This document shows, piece by piece, positions 1 to 8,991 of a stretch of DNA of 64,000 nt; within the stretch, counting starts at the first letter, position 1; the number at the start of each line of letters is the position of its first letter. Both the position numbers and the translations under genes were made by a program. The notes beneath the pieces were generated by a model. That model was not told where the DNA came from. It was given only the letters and a program-made list of their open reading frames with translations, and did no database searches. This stretch comes from Gordonia paraffinivorans NBRC 108238 (GTDB taxonomy: Bacteria; Actinomycetota; Actinomycetes; Mycobacteriales; Mycobacteriaceae), in the NCBI RefSeq assembly GCF_000344155.1, contig NZ_BAOQ01000004.1, forward strand, positions 1 to 64,000. The letters run 5' to 3'.

Positions 1-26
1 GAAGGTCGGTGGGGCTCTTCTCGTAT

Positions 27-41
27 CGACGGACTCCGTCG
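27..41 (-). terminator. weak hairpin downstream of the DHA2 exporter
   Basis: Inverted repeat CGACGG / CCGTCG with a three-base loop, just past the stop of the leftward exporter. There is no T-tract, so termination is only a possibility. Confidence 0.25.
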
Positions 42-48
42 GACCGGA

Positions 49-1596
49 TCAGTGCATCACGATCGGGCCGCGCTCGAGGTCCTCCTCGACCAGCGGCGAG
101 GCGATCTTCTTGCGCGGCAGGAAGAACGCCGGGATCAGGGTGCAGGCGATCAGCACGACCGAGATCAGGAAGGTGTTGGAGAACACGTCGGCGGCGGTGT
201 CGAAGAACGACTCCGGCAGCGGGTCCGGGACGCCCGGGGGCAGCGGCTTGTCGGAGGTGTTGGCGAAGATCGCCAGGCCCGCCTCCGGCTTCGCGGCCAG
301 GCTGCTGGCCAGGACCACCGAGATCACCGCGGTGCCGACCGAGGTCGCCGACTGCTGGATGACGTTCATCAGCGTCGAGCCGTCGGGCACCTGGGTGTTG
401 GACAGGGTGGCCAGCGCCGCCGACATGATCGGCATCATCGTCATGCCCATGCCCAGACCCTGGACGAACAGCGAACCGCAGATCAGCCAGTACGAGGTGT
501 TCGCGCCCAGCATGGTGAAGGTGGACATGCCGATGAGGATCAGCACGATGCCGCCCAGCACGAACTTGCCCGGGCCCATCTTGTCGGTGAGGCGGCCGGC
601 GATCGGCATCGTCAGCATGGCGCCGAGGCCCTGCGGGGCGAGCAGCAGGCCGGCGGTCAGGGTCGACTCGCCGCGCACGCCGATGAAGTACTGCGGGAAC
701 AGCAGGGCCGCGCCGAAGAAGGCGACCATGAACAACACCATCGTGGTGACCGCGATCGACAGCGTCTTGTTCTTGAACAGGCGCAGGTCGAGAAGCGGCT
801 TCTTGGCGCGCAGCGCGTGGGCGACGAACCCGATGATCAGCAGCAGGCCGATGATCGCGGGGATCAGCACGCCCTTCGCCATGAAGGTGCGGTGCTCGGC
901 GCTGGTGGAGATGCCGTACAGGAACAGCGCGAGACCCGGGGACAGCAGCAGCAGGCCGATCCAGTCGATCGACGCCGGCGAGGGCTCGGCGTCGTCGCGC
1001 AGGACGATGGCGGCGTAGACGAACGCGACCACGCCGACCGGCACGTTGATCAGGAAGATCCAGTGCCAGCTCAGGTTCTCGATGAGCACGCCGCCCAGGA
1101 TCGGGCCGGAGATGGGGCCGAGCAGCATGGGGATACCGAGGACGGCCATGACCGAGCCCACGCGCTCGGGGCCGGCCGCCTTGGTCAGCATCATCATGCC
1201 GATGGGCATGAGCAGGCCGCCGCCGAGACCCTGGATCACGCGGAACGCCACGAGCATCCCGATGCTGGTGGCGAGCGCGCACAGCGCTGAACCGAGGGTG
1301 AACAGCACCAGCGAGAACAGGTAGACCTTCTTGGTGCCGAAGCGCGAGGCGGCCCAGCTCGCGAGCGGGATGACCGCGGCGAGGGCCAGGGTGTAGCCGG
1401 TCGCGGTCCAGGCGGCGCCCGCGGCGTCGGTGCTGAACTCCTGCTGGAAGGTGTTCTGCGCGACGCCGACGACGGTGACGTCGAGGATCGACATGATCGC
1501 GCCGAGCACGACCACACCGGCGACCAGCAGGACGTTCTTGTCCAGCTTGGTGTCTGGCGGACCTTCGTGGAGGTGGCCTCCGGTGGAGGATGTCAT
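49..1596 (-). CDS. DHA2-family MFS drug:H+ antiporter (EmrB/QacA type)
   Basis: A 515-residue membrane protein with about 14 hydrophobic segments, the size and topology of the DHA2 branch of the major facilitator superfamily. Segment 1 carries the LDVTVVGVA motif typical of EmrB/QacA proteins, and the antiporter motif C region reads GPISGPILGG. It should sit in the inner membrane and expel hydrophobic drugs or metabolites using the proton gradient; the substrate cannot be read from sequence. It starts 12 bases after the end of the upstream marR-type gene on the same strand, so the two almost certainly form one transcript and the regulator is the likely controller of the pump. Confidence 0.9.
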   Translation of the reverse strand: MTSSTGGHLHEGPPDTKLDKNVLLVAGVVVLGAIMSILDVTVVGVAQNTFQQEFSTDAAGAAWTATGYTLALAAVIPLASWAASRFGTKKVYLFSLVLFTLGSALCALATSIGMLVAFRVIQGLGGGLLMPIGMMMLTKAAGPERVGSVMAVLGIPMLLGPISGPILGGVLIENLSWHWIFLINVPVGVVAFVYAAIVLRDDAEPSPASIDWIGLLLLSPGLALFLYGISTSAEHRTFMAKGVLIPAIIGLLLIIGFVAHALRAKKPLLDLRLFKNKTLSIAVTTMVLFMVAFFGAALLFPQYFIGVRGESTLTAGLLLAPQGLGAMLTMPIAGRLTDKMGPGKFVLGGIVLILIGMSTFTMLGANTSYWLICGSLFVQGLGMGMTMMPIMSAALATLSNTQVPDGSTLMNVIQQSATSVGTAVISVVLASSLAAKPEAGLAIFANTSDKPLPPGVPDPLPESFFDTAADVFSNTFLISVVLIACTLIPAFFLPRKKIASPLVEEDLERGPIVMH

Positions 1597-1608
1597 GCGG
1601 TGTTCTTC

Positions 1609-2241
1609 CTATCGGTCTCTCGAGATCGCAGAGGTGGCGCGGTCCCGATCTACTTCATGCGGATGGACGTCGGTGTCCGAAGGTGTTCGTGGGCACCGGC
1701 CGCGGAGATTGGCCGTCGGCGCCCGATGCGGCCACGACACCTTGCGCCCGGGTTCGGGCTCGAGGAGGAAGTGATCGACGGAGTCGTAGACGATGGGCTG
1801 CAGGGCTGCGCAGAGGTTGTCGCGCATCTCCGCGGGCAGTCCGGCCACGAACCGTCGGACGGTGTCGTGTTGCAGCGCCAGGTGTGTCTCCAGGTAGCGA
1901 GTGCCGTCGTCGGTCAGCGAGACCCGTTTGATGCGACGGTCGTCCGGGTCCTCGCGCCGGTCGACGAATCCGGCGCACACCAGCTTGTCGACCGTGCGGC
2001 CGGCGGCGGCGAGCGACAGTTGCACCTGCTCGGCGATGGCGTTCACCGGCATCGGGCCCCCGTGGCTGCCGAGCGTGCAGAGCACCCGCAGCTGGGAGAA
2101 GGTGATGTCGGTGGCGGCAAGGTTCTCCATGGTCTCGGGACGGCCGAGGTCGAGGAGTCGGTCGAGGAACGCGACGAGTGCCGCGGATGCGGACTCGATC
2201 GACTGGTCGGCGCCGCTCGGGCGCTGGTTTTCCTCGGACAC
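1609..2241 (-). CDS. MarR-family transcriptional regulator
   Basis: About 210 residues with a winged-helix core: the recognition helix region contains AAAGRTVDKLVCAGFV and is followed by the wing motif REDPDDRRIKRVSLT, both classic MarR signatures. The GTG start at 2241 was chosen because a TTG at 2283 would place the upstream palindrome inside the gene. The C-terminal 40 residues are rich in Arg, Asp and Pro and look disordered. The gene is followed after 12 bases by the DHA2 exporter and is divergent from the glutathione peroxidase gene, so it probably represses its own operon and perhaps the peroxidase. The inducing ligand is unknown. Confidence 0.85.
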   Translation of the reverse strand: MSEENQRPSGADQSIESASAALVAFLDRLLDLGRPETMENLAATDITFSQLRVLCTLGSHGGPMPVNAIAEQVQLSLAAAGRTVDKLVCAGFVDRREDPDDRRIKRVSLTDDGTRYLETHLALQHDTVRRFVAGLPAEMRDNLCAALQPIVYDSVDHFLLEPEPGRKVSWPHRAPTANLRGRCPRTPSDTDVHPHEVDRDRATSAISRDR

Positions 2242-2268
2242 GACGAAAATACTAAGGCCGATGCAACT

Positions 2269-2284
2269 ATTGCGAGAACGCAAT
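2269..2284. promoter_or_regulatory. palindromic operator candidate for the MarR regulator
   Basis: Perfect inverted repeat ATTGCG-AGAA-CGCAAT, 28 bases before the chosen marR start and in the divergent gap with the glutathione peroxidase gene. The size and position fit a MarR dimer site. Binding is inferred. Confidence 0.5.
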
Positions 2285-2377
2285 ATCCGGTGAGATCGCG
2301 CATACCCCGTGCGCCCGTGTGACGACGGTCTCAGGTCGCGTGTCCTGTTCGGGCGACTTGGCGTCTAGTGTCGTGAC

Positions 2378-2860
2378 ATGGGCAACATCAAGGACATCCC
2401 GGTCAAGGCTCTCGACGGTTCCGAGCTCTCGCTGAAGGACTTCTCCGGTCCGCTGCTGGTGGTCAATGTCGCCAGCAAGTGCGGCCTCACCCCGCAGTAC
2501 GAGGGTCTCGAACAACTCGCGAAGACCTACGGGGAGAAGGGCCTGACCGTCGTCGGCGTGCCGTGCAACCAGTTCATGGGGCAGGAGCCCGGCACCCCGG
2601 AGGAGATCGCGACCTTCTGCTCGACCACCTACGGCGTGACCTTCCCCCTCCTGGAGAAGACCGACGTCAACGGCGACGCGCGGCATCCGCTGTACGCCGA
2701 GCTGACGCAGCATCCCGACGCCGACGGCGAGGCCGGCGACATCCAGTGGAACTTCGAGAAGTTCCTCGTCGACGCCGACGGCCGCGTCGTCAACCGGTTC
2801 CGCCCGCGCACCGAGCCCACCGACCCTGCGGTCGTCTCCGCGATCGAATCCCTGCTCTGA
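2378..2860 (+). CDS. glutathione-peroxidase-family thiol peroxidase
   Basis: A 160-residue cytoplasmic protein of the GPx family. The peroxidatic residue is a normal cysteine, not selenocysteine: Cys35 in SKCGLTPQ. The catalytic partners Gln69 (GQEPG) and Trp124-Asn125 (WNFEKF) are present. Cys63 and Cys81 could act as resolving cysteines, and actinobacterial members generally use thioredoxin rather than glutathione (family knowledge). It reduces hydrogen peroxide or organic hydroperoxides. It stands alone, divergent from marR, and the shared promoter region suggests a possible link to that regulator. Confidence 0.9.
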   Translation: MGNIKDIPVKALDGSELSLKDFSGPLLVVNVASKCGLTPQYEGLEQLAKTYGEKGLTVVGVPCNQFMGQEPGTPEEIATFCSTTYGVTFPLLEKTDVNGDARHPLYAELTQHPDADGEAGDIQWNFEKFLVDADGRVVNRFRPRTEPTDPAVVSAIESLL

Positions 2861-2970
2861 CGCCGGACTTCGACCGCTGTGCGCCCGGTTCGGGGTACGC
2901 GGTGACGATTTGGGGCACCCGGTAAGCTGACCAGGCGAGAACTGATCATCCGATATTGAGGAGCGGTGCC

Positions 2971-3210
2971 ATGGCGCGAGTGGTGGTCGACGTGATGCCC
3001 AAGGCCGAGATTCTCGATCCGCAGGGGCAGGCCATCGTCGGCGCGCTCGGCCGTCTCGGGTTCACCGGGATCGTCGACGTCCGTCAGGGCAAGCGCTTCG
3101 AGCTCGAGGTCGACGACTCGGTCGATGACGCAACCCTGGAGCGGATCGCCGAGGAGTTGCTGACCAACACCGTGATCGAGAACTACAACGTCTCCCGGGT
3201 CGCGGAGTAA
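2971..3210 (+). CDS. purS: phosphoribosylformylglycinamidine synthase subunit PurS
   Basis: A 79-residue protein with the PurS fold, beginning MARVVVDVMPKAEILDPQG and containing the GFTGIVDVRQGK strand. The ATG at 2971 is preceded by a GAGGAG ribosome site. PurS is the small dimeric scaffold that joins PurQ and PurL in the FGAM synthase of Gram-positive purine synthesis. purQ follows after six bases. purL is not in the window. Confidence 0.95.
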   Translation: MARVVVDVMPKAEILDPQGQAIVGALGRLGFTGIVDVRQGKRFELEVDDSVDDATLERIAEELLTNTVIENYNVSRVAE

Positions 3211-3216
3211 TCGGGC

Positions 3217-3897
3217 ATGACCGCACGAATCGGTGTCATCACCTTCCCCGGAACCCTCGACGACGTCGACGCCGCGCGCGCGGTGCGCCTGGCCGGCGCC
3301 GAGCCCGTGTCCCTGTGGCACGGCGACGCAGACCTGAAGGGCGTCGACGCGGTCATCGTCCCGGGCGGCTTCTCCTACGGTGACTACCTCCGCGCAGGCG
3401 CCATCGCGCGCTTCGCGTCGGTCATGGGCTCGGTCGTCGACGCCGCGTTCAAGGGCATGCCGGTCCTGGGCATCTGCAACGGTTTCCAGGTGCTGTGCGA
3501 GGCCGGGCTGTTGCCGGGCGCGCTGACGCGCAACGAGGGCCTGCACTTCATCTGCCGCGACGAGTGGCTGCGCGTGGAGAACAACACCACGGCGTGGACG
3601 ACCCGCTTCGAGCGCGGCGCCGAGATCCTCATCCCGCTGAAGTCGGGCGAGGGACGCTACGTGGCGTCGCAGGAGGTGCTCGAGGTCCTCGAGGGCGAGG
3701 GACGCATCGTCTTCACCTACCCGGAGCGCAACCCCAACGGCTCGGCCCTCGACATCGCCGGCATCTGCAGCGAGAACGGCAGGGTCGTCGGCCTGATGCC
3801 GCATCCCGAGCACGCCACGGAGGCCCTCACCGGTCCCAGCGACGACGGGCTCGGCCTCTTCTACTCGGTGATCGACTCGGTCCTCGCCTCGGTGTGA
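3217..3897 (+). CDS. purQ: phosphoribosylformylglycinamidine synthase glutaminase PurQ
   Basis: A 226-residue class I glutamine amidotransferase. The nucleophile is Cys87 in LGICNGFQ, and the His196/Glu198 pair lies in MPHPEHA. It releases ammonia from glutamine for the fourth step of purine synthesis (FGAR to FGAM), working with PurS and PurL in the cytoplasm. It lies six bases after purS and seven bases before the M18 peptidase gene, so all three are probably co-transcribed. Confidence 0.96.
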   Translation: MTARIGVITFPGTLDDVDAARAVRLAGAEPVSLWHGDADLKGVDAVIVPGGFSYGDYLRAGAIARFASVMGSVVDAAFKGMPVLGICNGFQVLCEAGLLPGALTRNEGLHFICRDEWLRVENNTTAWTTRFERGAEILIPLKSGEGRYVASQEVLEVLEGEGRIVFTYPERNPNGSALDIAGICSENGRVVGLMPHPEHATEALTGPSDDGLGLFYSVIDSVLASV

Positions 3898-3904
3898 CCC
3901 TCCG

Positions 3905-5191
3905 ATGACCGGTCCGAAGATCCCGACCAGCGCCACCGCGTCCGGGCTCGGCGCCTTCGTCGACGCGTCGCCGTCGCCGTTCCACGTGTGCGCGACGGTC
4001 GCCCGCGAGCTCGAGAGCGCCGGGTACACGAGACTGTTCGAGGACGAGGCGTGGCCGGCCGCGGTGAGCACGCCGTCGTCGAAGTTCTACGTCATCCGCG
4101 GCGGATCGATCATCGCCTGGGAGTCGGGTGACGGACCGGCGTTCCGCATCGTCGGCGGACACACCGACAGCCCGAATCTCCGCGTGAAGCAGCACCCCGA
4201 CCGGATCTCGGCGGGGGTGGCGATGGTGGCGCTCGAACCGTATGGCGGCGCGTGGCTGAACTCCTGGCTCGACCGCGACCTGGGGCTGTCCGGGCGCCTG
4301 GCCTACCGGTCGGGGGACGGCGTGGCGCGCACGCTCGTCCACGTCACCGAGCCGGTTCTGCGGGTGCCGCAGCTGGCGATCCACCTGTCCGAGGACCGCA
4401 AGGGCGTCTCGCCCGATCCGCAACGGCACGTCAACGGGATATGGGGGCTCAACGACTCCGCGCCCGGAGTCCTCGCCTGGGTCGCCGAATATGCCGGCAT
4501 CGATCCCGATTCGCTCCTCGGCTGGGAGCTGATGACCCACGACGTCGCGCCGTCCGCGGTGATCGGCGCCGACGAGAACCTGCTGTCGGCACCGCGCCTG
4601 GACAATCAGGGCACCTGCTACGCCGGGTTACGGGCGCTTCTCGACGGGGCGTCGTCGGCGCACACCCGCGTTCTCGCGCTCTTCGACCACGAAGAGGTCG
4701 GCAGCGGCTCCGAGCGCGGCGCCGCATCGGACTTCCTGGCGTCGGTCTGCGAACGGATCGTGTTGACGCGCGGCGGTTCTCGCGCCGACTACCTCCAGGC
4801 GATGGCGGCGAGCGTGTGCCTGTCCGGCGACATGGCGCACGCGACGCACCCGAACCACCCCGAGCGGCACGAGCCCGGCCACCACATCTCGATCGGCGGC
4901 GGGCCGGTGCTCAAGGTGAACCAGAACCTGCGGTATGCGTCAGATGCCGTGGGGGAGGCCATCTTCGCGCTCGCATGTGACACCGCGGGGGTTCCGATGC
5001 AGCGCTACGTCCATCGCGCGGATCTGCCCTGCGGATCGACGATCGGTCCGATCACCGCCACCCGCACCGGGCTCACGACCATCGACGTCGGTGCTCCGCA
5101 GCTCGCGATGCATTCCGCACGCGAACTCATGGGCGCTGCCGATGTGCCGATGTATTCCGCTGCGCTGCAGGCGTTCCTGTCGCAGGAGTAG
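3905..5191 (+). CDS. M18-family metallo-aminopeptidase
   Basis: A 428-residue cytoplasmic zinc aminopeptidase of the aspartyl aminopeptidase family. Metal and catalytic motifs are in order: His86/Asp88 in GGHTDSPN, the bridging Asp in LDNQGT near residue 230, the Glu pair in DHEEVGSGS near 262, and the C-terminal His in LAMHSAREL near 405. It removes N-terminal, preferably acidic, residues from peptides. It follows purQ with a seven-base gap. The link to purine genes is probably positional only. Confidence 0.93.
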   Translation: MTGPKIPTSATASGLGAFVDASPSPFHVCATVARELESAGYTRLFEDEAWPAAVSTPSSKFYVIRGGSIIAWESGDGPAFRIVGGHTDSPNLRVKQHPDRISAGVAMVALEPYGGAWLNSWLDRDLGLSGRLAYRSGDGVARTLVHVTEPVLRVPQLAIHLSEDRKGVSPDPQRHVNGIWGLNDSAPGVLAWVAEYAGIDPDSLLGWELMTHDVAPSAVIGADENLLSAPRLDNQGTCYAGLRALLDGASSAHTRVLALFDHEEVGSGSERGAASDFLASVCERIVLTRGGSRADYLQAMAASVCLSGDMAHATHPNHPERHEPGHHISIGGGPVLKVNQNLRYASDAVGEAIFALACDTAGVPMQRYVHRADLPCGSTIGPITATRTGLTTIDVGAPQLAMHSARELMGAADVPMYSAALQAFLSQE

Positions 5192-5221
5192 TCGGGGACC
5201 CGACGCCGGATCGGTGTCCGC

Positions 5222-5995
5222 TCAGTAGCTGCGGGCGAACCCGAGGACGTTGTTCACGTACTCCATCGAGTTGTTGTACCGCAGGATCGCGGTGACCAGC
5301 GACGAGGGATCGCGCAGGTCCAGGTCTTCGTCGCACAGGTAGTTCGCGGTGGTCAGCGCGGCGTCGAAGATGTTCTGCGGGTCGGACTTGCCGTCGCCGT
5401 TGCCGTCCTTGGCGTATGCCTTCCACGTCGACGGCAGGAACTGCATCGGACCGACCGCGCGGTCGTAGGTCGCGTCGCCGTCGAGCTCGCCGCCGTCGGT
5501 GTCGCCGATGACCTCGTTGCCGCCGAGCGATCCGTCGAGGAGCGGGCCGAAGATCGCGCTGCGCAGCACGCCGTCGGGGTTCACGTTGCCCCGGTCGGCA
5601 TGGTGGGACTCGACCTTGCCGATGCCGGCGATGACCTTCCAGTCGATGCCGCAGCGAGACTTGGTCTCGGCGATCTTGATGGCCGCGTTCTGGTAGGCGT
5701 CGAAGTTCGTCTCGGGGACCTCGCCGGAGGTCACGCTGGCCGGGCGGATGACCGGAGCGGGGGCCGGCGCCGGCTCGGGAGCGACCGGATGTGCGTTGGC
5801 CGCGGGCGTCAGCGCCGGGGGCGCCGCGGTGGCGTCGACTGCGCCCTCGTCGAAGTGGGCGGTCTGCGGCGCCGCGCTCGGCTGGGAGAGCTCTGCGCCT
5901 GCGGTCGCCGCGCCCGCCAAGACTCCCACCGGGAGCAGGGCCGTGGCCCACAGCTTGGTGCGTGTGTTCTTCCGTGGCTTGGAGCGTTTACCCAA
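5222..5995 (-). CDS. secreted lytic-transglycosylase-like peptidoglycan hydrolase
   Basis: About 257 residues. A basic N-terminus (GKRSKPRKNTRTK) and a hydrophobic segment at about 15-32 form a signal or anchor, followed by an Ala/Pro-rich linker (about 55-90) and an SLT-type domain. The expected catalytic Glu is Glu129 in GIGKVESHH, followed by the typical GPMQFLPSTWK motif. It should cleave peptidoglycan glycan strands in the cell wall. The start is uncertain: TTG at 5995 was preferred over an in-frame TTG at 6073 because the latter abuts a possible MtrA box. It lies downstream of the PQQ-like gene on the same strand, after a 186-base gap. Confidence 0.82.
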   Translation of the reverse strand: MGKRSKPRKNTRTKLWATALLPVGVLAGAATAGAELSQPSAAPQTAHFDEGAVDATAAPPALTPAANAHPVAPEPAPAPAPVIRPASVTSGEVPETNFDAYQNAAIKIAETKSRCGIDWKVIAGIGKVESHHADRGNVNPDGVLRSAIFGPLLDGSLGGNEVIGDTDGGELDGDATYDRAVGPMQFLPSTWKAYAKDGNGDGKSDPQNIFDAALTTANYLCDEDLDLRDPSSLVTAILRYNNSMEYVNNVLGFARSY

Positions 5996-6076
5996 AACTA
6001 AATCGACCTCGCGTGTACTGCTTGTGGTTCGTGCTTCTGGAACCGGGCCGACCGTACACGCGGTCGTGAGCAAAGC

Positions 6077-6092
6077 GTTACTTTTCTGTGAC
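6077..6092 (-). promoter_or_regulatory. possible MtrA box upstream of the transglycosylase gene
   Basis: On the minus strand the sequence reads GTCAC-AGAAAA-GTAAC, two direct pentamers at 11-base spacing. This resembles the MtrA sites known before rpf and ripA wall-hydrolase genes in mycobacteria and corynebacteria. The fit with a wall hydrolase supports it; binding is inferred. Confidence 0.4.
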
Positions 6093-6181
6093 CATCGCTG
6101 GGCTGGACAAATGTAGCAACGTCTGTCCTAGCAGGTAGCCCTGCCGACCGGGCACGGGTGTGAGTCCCGCCACAGTGTGGG
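6093..6181 (-). other. intergenic leader with two short hairpins
   Basis: The gap between the PQQ-like gene and the transglycosylase gene holds two adjacent stems, GCAGG/CCTGC at 6131-6144 and CGGG/CCCG at 6155-6169. They could be a terminator for the upstream gene or a structured leader. No known riboswitch consensus could be matched convincingly. Confidence 0.3.
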
Positions 6182-7489
6182 TCAGTTCGGGCGCAAAACG
6201 GACAGCGTGTCACCCTCGCCGAGAACGAGATATCCGTCCACGACATCGACCCTGCCCGACCCCATGGGCTGCTCCCAGGCGACGGTGTTGTCGGGGCGCA
6301 ATGCGGTGAGCTGGCCCTGGTTGAGCAGGATCATGGTGTCGCCCGTGGACCCCACGCACGCAGGGTTGGCGAGGGTCGGCGTGGTCGGGCCCGGCGGGGG
6401 ACCGCTGCCGATGTGCCGCCCGTCGGACAGGGCATAGGTCGTCCGCGAGCCGTCGAGCAGGCCGAAGTTGACCAGCGCGCCACAGGCGATGACGCCCGAC
6501 TTGGACAGCTCGCGGTCGGCGATCCGCCAGACCGCCGAGCGCCGGGCCGGGTCGCGGATCTCGTACTGCCCGCCGTCGGCGAAGATCCGGTTGGACGCGG
6601 TCAGCACCGGCAGGATCGACGGGCCGGACTCGACCTGGAGGCCGGGCGCCTCGGCGACCGGCTCGGGGTTCACCCGCCCGTTGACGATCGCATGGGTGTC
6701 CACCTTCTCCTCGCCGTACTGCTGGTGCTCGACGGTGATGCCCGTGGGGTAGAGGTCGATGGTGCACTGGTCGCAGGCGAGGCGGTTGTCGCCGGTGGCC
6801 GGGTTGATCACGTACTGACTGGCGTCGGCGGTCTTGACGATCACGATGTCGCCGGCGACCTCGAGATCGACAACCGGCGCCGCGAAGGTGCGGCCCCAGA
6901 TGGTCCGGCCCGCGGGCGTGTTGAGCGAGAGCTGGTGTCCGAACTTGTTGACGCGCAGGAAATTGGTGCCCAGTCCCACGACCTTGCGGGTGTCGAGGTA
7001 GCGGGCTGTGCGGGTCGGGGTGCCCGTCTCGTCGATGAGGTAGAAGCCGTCGGGGAGCGGGCTGCCGAGTTCGACGGCGCAGCCGACCTGTCCGGCCGCG
7101 TTGAACGCGCAATCGCCCTGACCGGCGTTGATCGGGGTGTCCCAGAGGATACGGCCGTTGCGGCGCTCGATCAGCGTGAAGGAGCGGCCGAGGCCGGACG
7201 GGTAGGAGATCAGCCACTTGTCCCCGGCGGCGTCGGCGACCTCGATGGGGACGCCGTCGCGGTGGTCGGGCAGATCCCGGTGGCCGACGATCGTCCAGGC
7301 CGGTTCCGGTTGCCGCTCGTAGTCGCGCAGCTCGCCGTATGCGTAATCGGTGTCATCGACCCTCGGATCGCCTCCGAACAGCACCACACCGGCGGTCGCG
7401 AGCATGGATGCGCAGCAGATGAGTACGACCGTCCCGATGCCGAACGGCAGACGCGCGGAGAGGGCCCGGGCGCGGGAGCGTGAGGACAT
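6182..7489 (-). CDS. membrane-anchored PQQ-like beta-propeller protein
   Basis: A 435-residue protein. After about 18 basic residues, one transmembrane segment (about 19-38, TVVLICCASMLATAGVVLF) anchors it, leaving the rest outside the membrane. The exported part has repeated strand motifs such as NGRILWDTPI, AGRTIWGRTF and DNTVAWEQPM, each with the Trp typical of PQQ-like propeller blades. Several Cys residues (for example CDQC) may form disulphides. The enzymatic PQQ-binding residues of dehydrogenases are not evident, so a structural or sensing role in the envelope is more likely. The exact function is unknown. Confidence 0.75.
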   Translation of the reverse strand: MSSRSRARALSARLPFGIGTVVLICCASMLATAGVVLFGGDPRVDDTDYAYGELRDYERQPEPAWTIVGHRDLPDHRDGVPIEVADAAGDKWLISYPSGLGRSFTLIERRNGRILWDTPINAGQGDCAFNAAGQVGCAVELGSPLPDGFYLIDETGTPTRTARYLDTRKVVGLGTNFLRVNKFGHQLSLNTPAGRTIWGRTFAAPVVDLEVAGDIVIVKTADASQYVINPATGDNRLACDQCTIDLYPTGITVEHQQYGEEKVDTHAIVNGRVNPEPVAEAPGLQVESGPSILPVLTASNRIFADGGQYEIRDPARRSAVWRIADRELSKSGVIACGALVNFGLLDGSRTTYALSDGRHIGSGPPPGPTTPTLANPACVGSTGDTMILLNQGQLTALRPDNTVAWEQPMGSGRVDVVDGYLVLGEGDTLSVLRPN

Positions 7490-7650
7490 GGCTAAGAGTG
7501 AACCATGACGAATCCGGCCCCTCACGGCCGGAGGCCGGTGCACAGTGGCCTCATGGACGTCCTGCGTGATGGGCTGGTGATGCTCACCGTCGTGACCACG
7601 GGTTGCGGTGCTGGTCGTGGGATTGCTGGTGACCTGAGGACGGCGGCTCC

Positions 7651-8991
7651 TCAGAACAGCTGCCCCAGGTAGAACTCCGCGCCCTGGTCGTCGGCGCACC
7701 GCGCGGACACCCCGTACGGGGCGGTGCGCGGCTCGTCGAGCACGGTGCCGCCGGCGGCGCGCACACGCCCGACGGCTGCCTCGACGTCGTCGGTGACCCA
7801 CATGGGCACCGCCACGGACCGGTCTGCGCCGCCGGCGATCCCGACCTGGGGCCGCACGTCGTCGACCTCCCAGCCGTCCTCGATGCGTCCGGCGTGCAAG
7901 GTCCAGTCGAGCACCGACCCGTAGAAGTCGCGGAGACGTGCGCTGTCGGGTGTGTACACGGTCAGGTACGTCATCGCACCCCGGGTGCGCGGGTGCTGCT
8001 CGGGGCGGGTGTCACCGGGTTCGATCTGATAGACGGCGAATCGCACTCCCTGATCGTCGACGGCGTCGACGACGCGGCGACCGTCCTGACTCGATCCGAA
8101 CTCGCCGTGGCCGCCGGCCGCGACGATCCGCGCATGGGCGGCCTCGAGATCGTGAACGGCGTACGCGCAGAACACGGTCGGCGGACCGTCGGTCTCGTGG
8201 ATGCCGAGCCGGTGCCCCGCGTTGGTGACCCGGCGGCCGTCGGCGTCGAATTCCCAGCCGAGCACCGTCGCGTAGAACCTGCGGGCACGCGCGGCGTCCG
8301 GCGTGCTCAGCGCCATGTAGCCGATGTCGCCCTGATGGATGGCGTCGACGACCTTGTTCCCGGACGGACCGGTCAGCATCCAGCGATGGCCGAACGGGTC
8401 GACGACGACGCCGGTGCGGGTTCCGTGCGCCTCGTACGGCTCGCGGGTGACCGCGGCTCCGGCGCGGGCGGCGGCTGCGACGACGGCGTCGGTGTCGGCC
8501 ACGGGGAGCATCAGGCTCACCGAGACCTTGCCGGGTTCGGGGGCCCGCAGGCCCAGGTCCGGGAACTCGGCGGCGAGGTAGATGACCCCGCCGCCCATCT
8601 CGAGCTCGGCGTGGCCGATGCGGCCGTCGTCCATGACGAGCGGTTCGCCGCGCAACACGGCGCCGAGGGTGGAGGTGTACCAGTCGATCGCCCGCCGTGG
8701 ATCGGCGACCACGAGGTAGGGGAGTGCGCCGGGTCGTTCGACGGACGGGCTCGTGGTGGTGGTGTCGCTCTCGACGACCGTCTCGTCGGATCGCGGTGCG
8801 GTGTCGGTGGCCGTGCCGGACATGATGACTCCTTGCGGTAGTGTCGCCCCGCGTTCGAGACGGTCACGCAGGGCGGCGGCGAACGCCGCGTCGGGCATCA
8901 CCGGCTCGTCGAAGCCGGGGGCGTCGGCCGCGCGCAGGACGTGCAGCGGGTCCCGGGCGTCGCTGGAGCGCGTGCCGTTCCGGGTACTCAT
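7651..8991 (-). CDS. triple-domain VOC (glyoxalase-fold) protein linked to an ECF sigma factor
   Basis: About 446 residues. The first ~55 (RDPLHVLRAADAPGFDEP then FAAALRDRLERGATLPQGV) form a short helical region, and three VOC domains follow at about 75-215, 220-330 and 337-446. Each VOC unit shows the paired beta-alpha-beta-beta-beta pattern with motifs such as DPFGHRWML. Its ATG at 8991 overlaps the stop of the sigma factor gene (ATGA), so the two are translationally coupled. An internal ATG at 8823 would leave only the VOC domains, but the N-terminal extension is clearly coding in style. VOC proteins bind small molecules or are lyases or dioxygenases; the substrate is unknown. It may sense a ligand for the sigma factor, which is inference. 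Confidence 0.8.
   Translation of the reverse strand: MSTRNGTRSSDARDPLHVLRAADAPGFDEPVMPDAAFAAALRDRLERGATLPQGVIMSGTATDTAPRSDETVVESDTTTTSPSVERPGALPYLVVADPRRAIDWYTSTLGAVLRGEPLVMDDGRIGHAELEMGGGVIYLAAEFPDLGLRAPEPGKVSVSLMLPVADTDAVVAAAARAGAAVTREPYEAHGTRTGVVVDPFGHRWMLTGPSGNKVVDAIHQGDIGYMALSTPDAARARRFYATVLGWEFDADGRRVTNAGHRLGIHETDGPPTVFCAYAVHDLEAAHARIVAAGGHGEFGSSQDGRRVVDAVDDQGVRFAVYQIEPGDTRPEQHPRTRGAMTYLTVYTPDSARLRDFYGSVLDWTLHAGRIEDGWEVDDVRPQVGIAGGADRSVAVPMWVTDDVEAAVGRVRAAGGTVLDEPRTAPYGVSARCADDQGAEFYLGQLF

Noticed and set aside
6121-6181. Cobalamin-riboswitch-like wording (GTGTGAGTCCCGCCAC) on the plus strand
   Set aside because: Other conserved parts of the B12 element are absent and no plus-strand gene follows.
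5996-6181. c-di-AMP (ydaO) riboswitch before the transglycosylase gene
   Set aside because: Such elements precede many actinobacterial wall-hydrolase genes, but the conserved core sequences could not be found.
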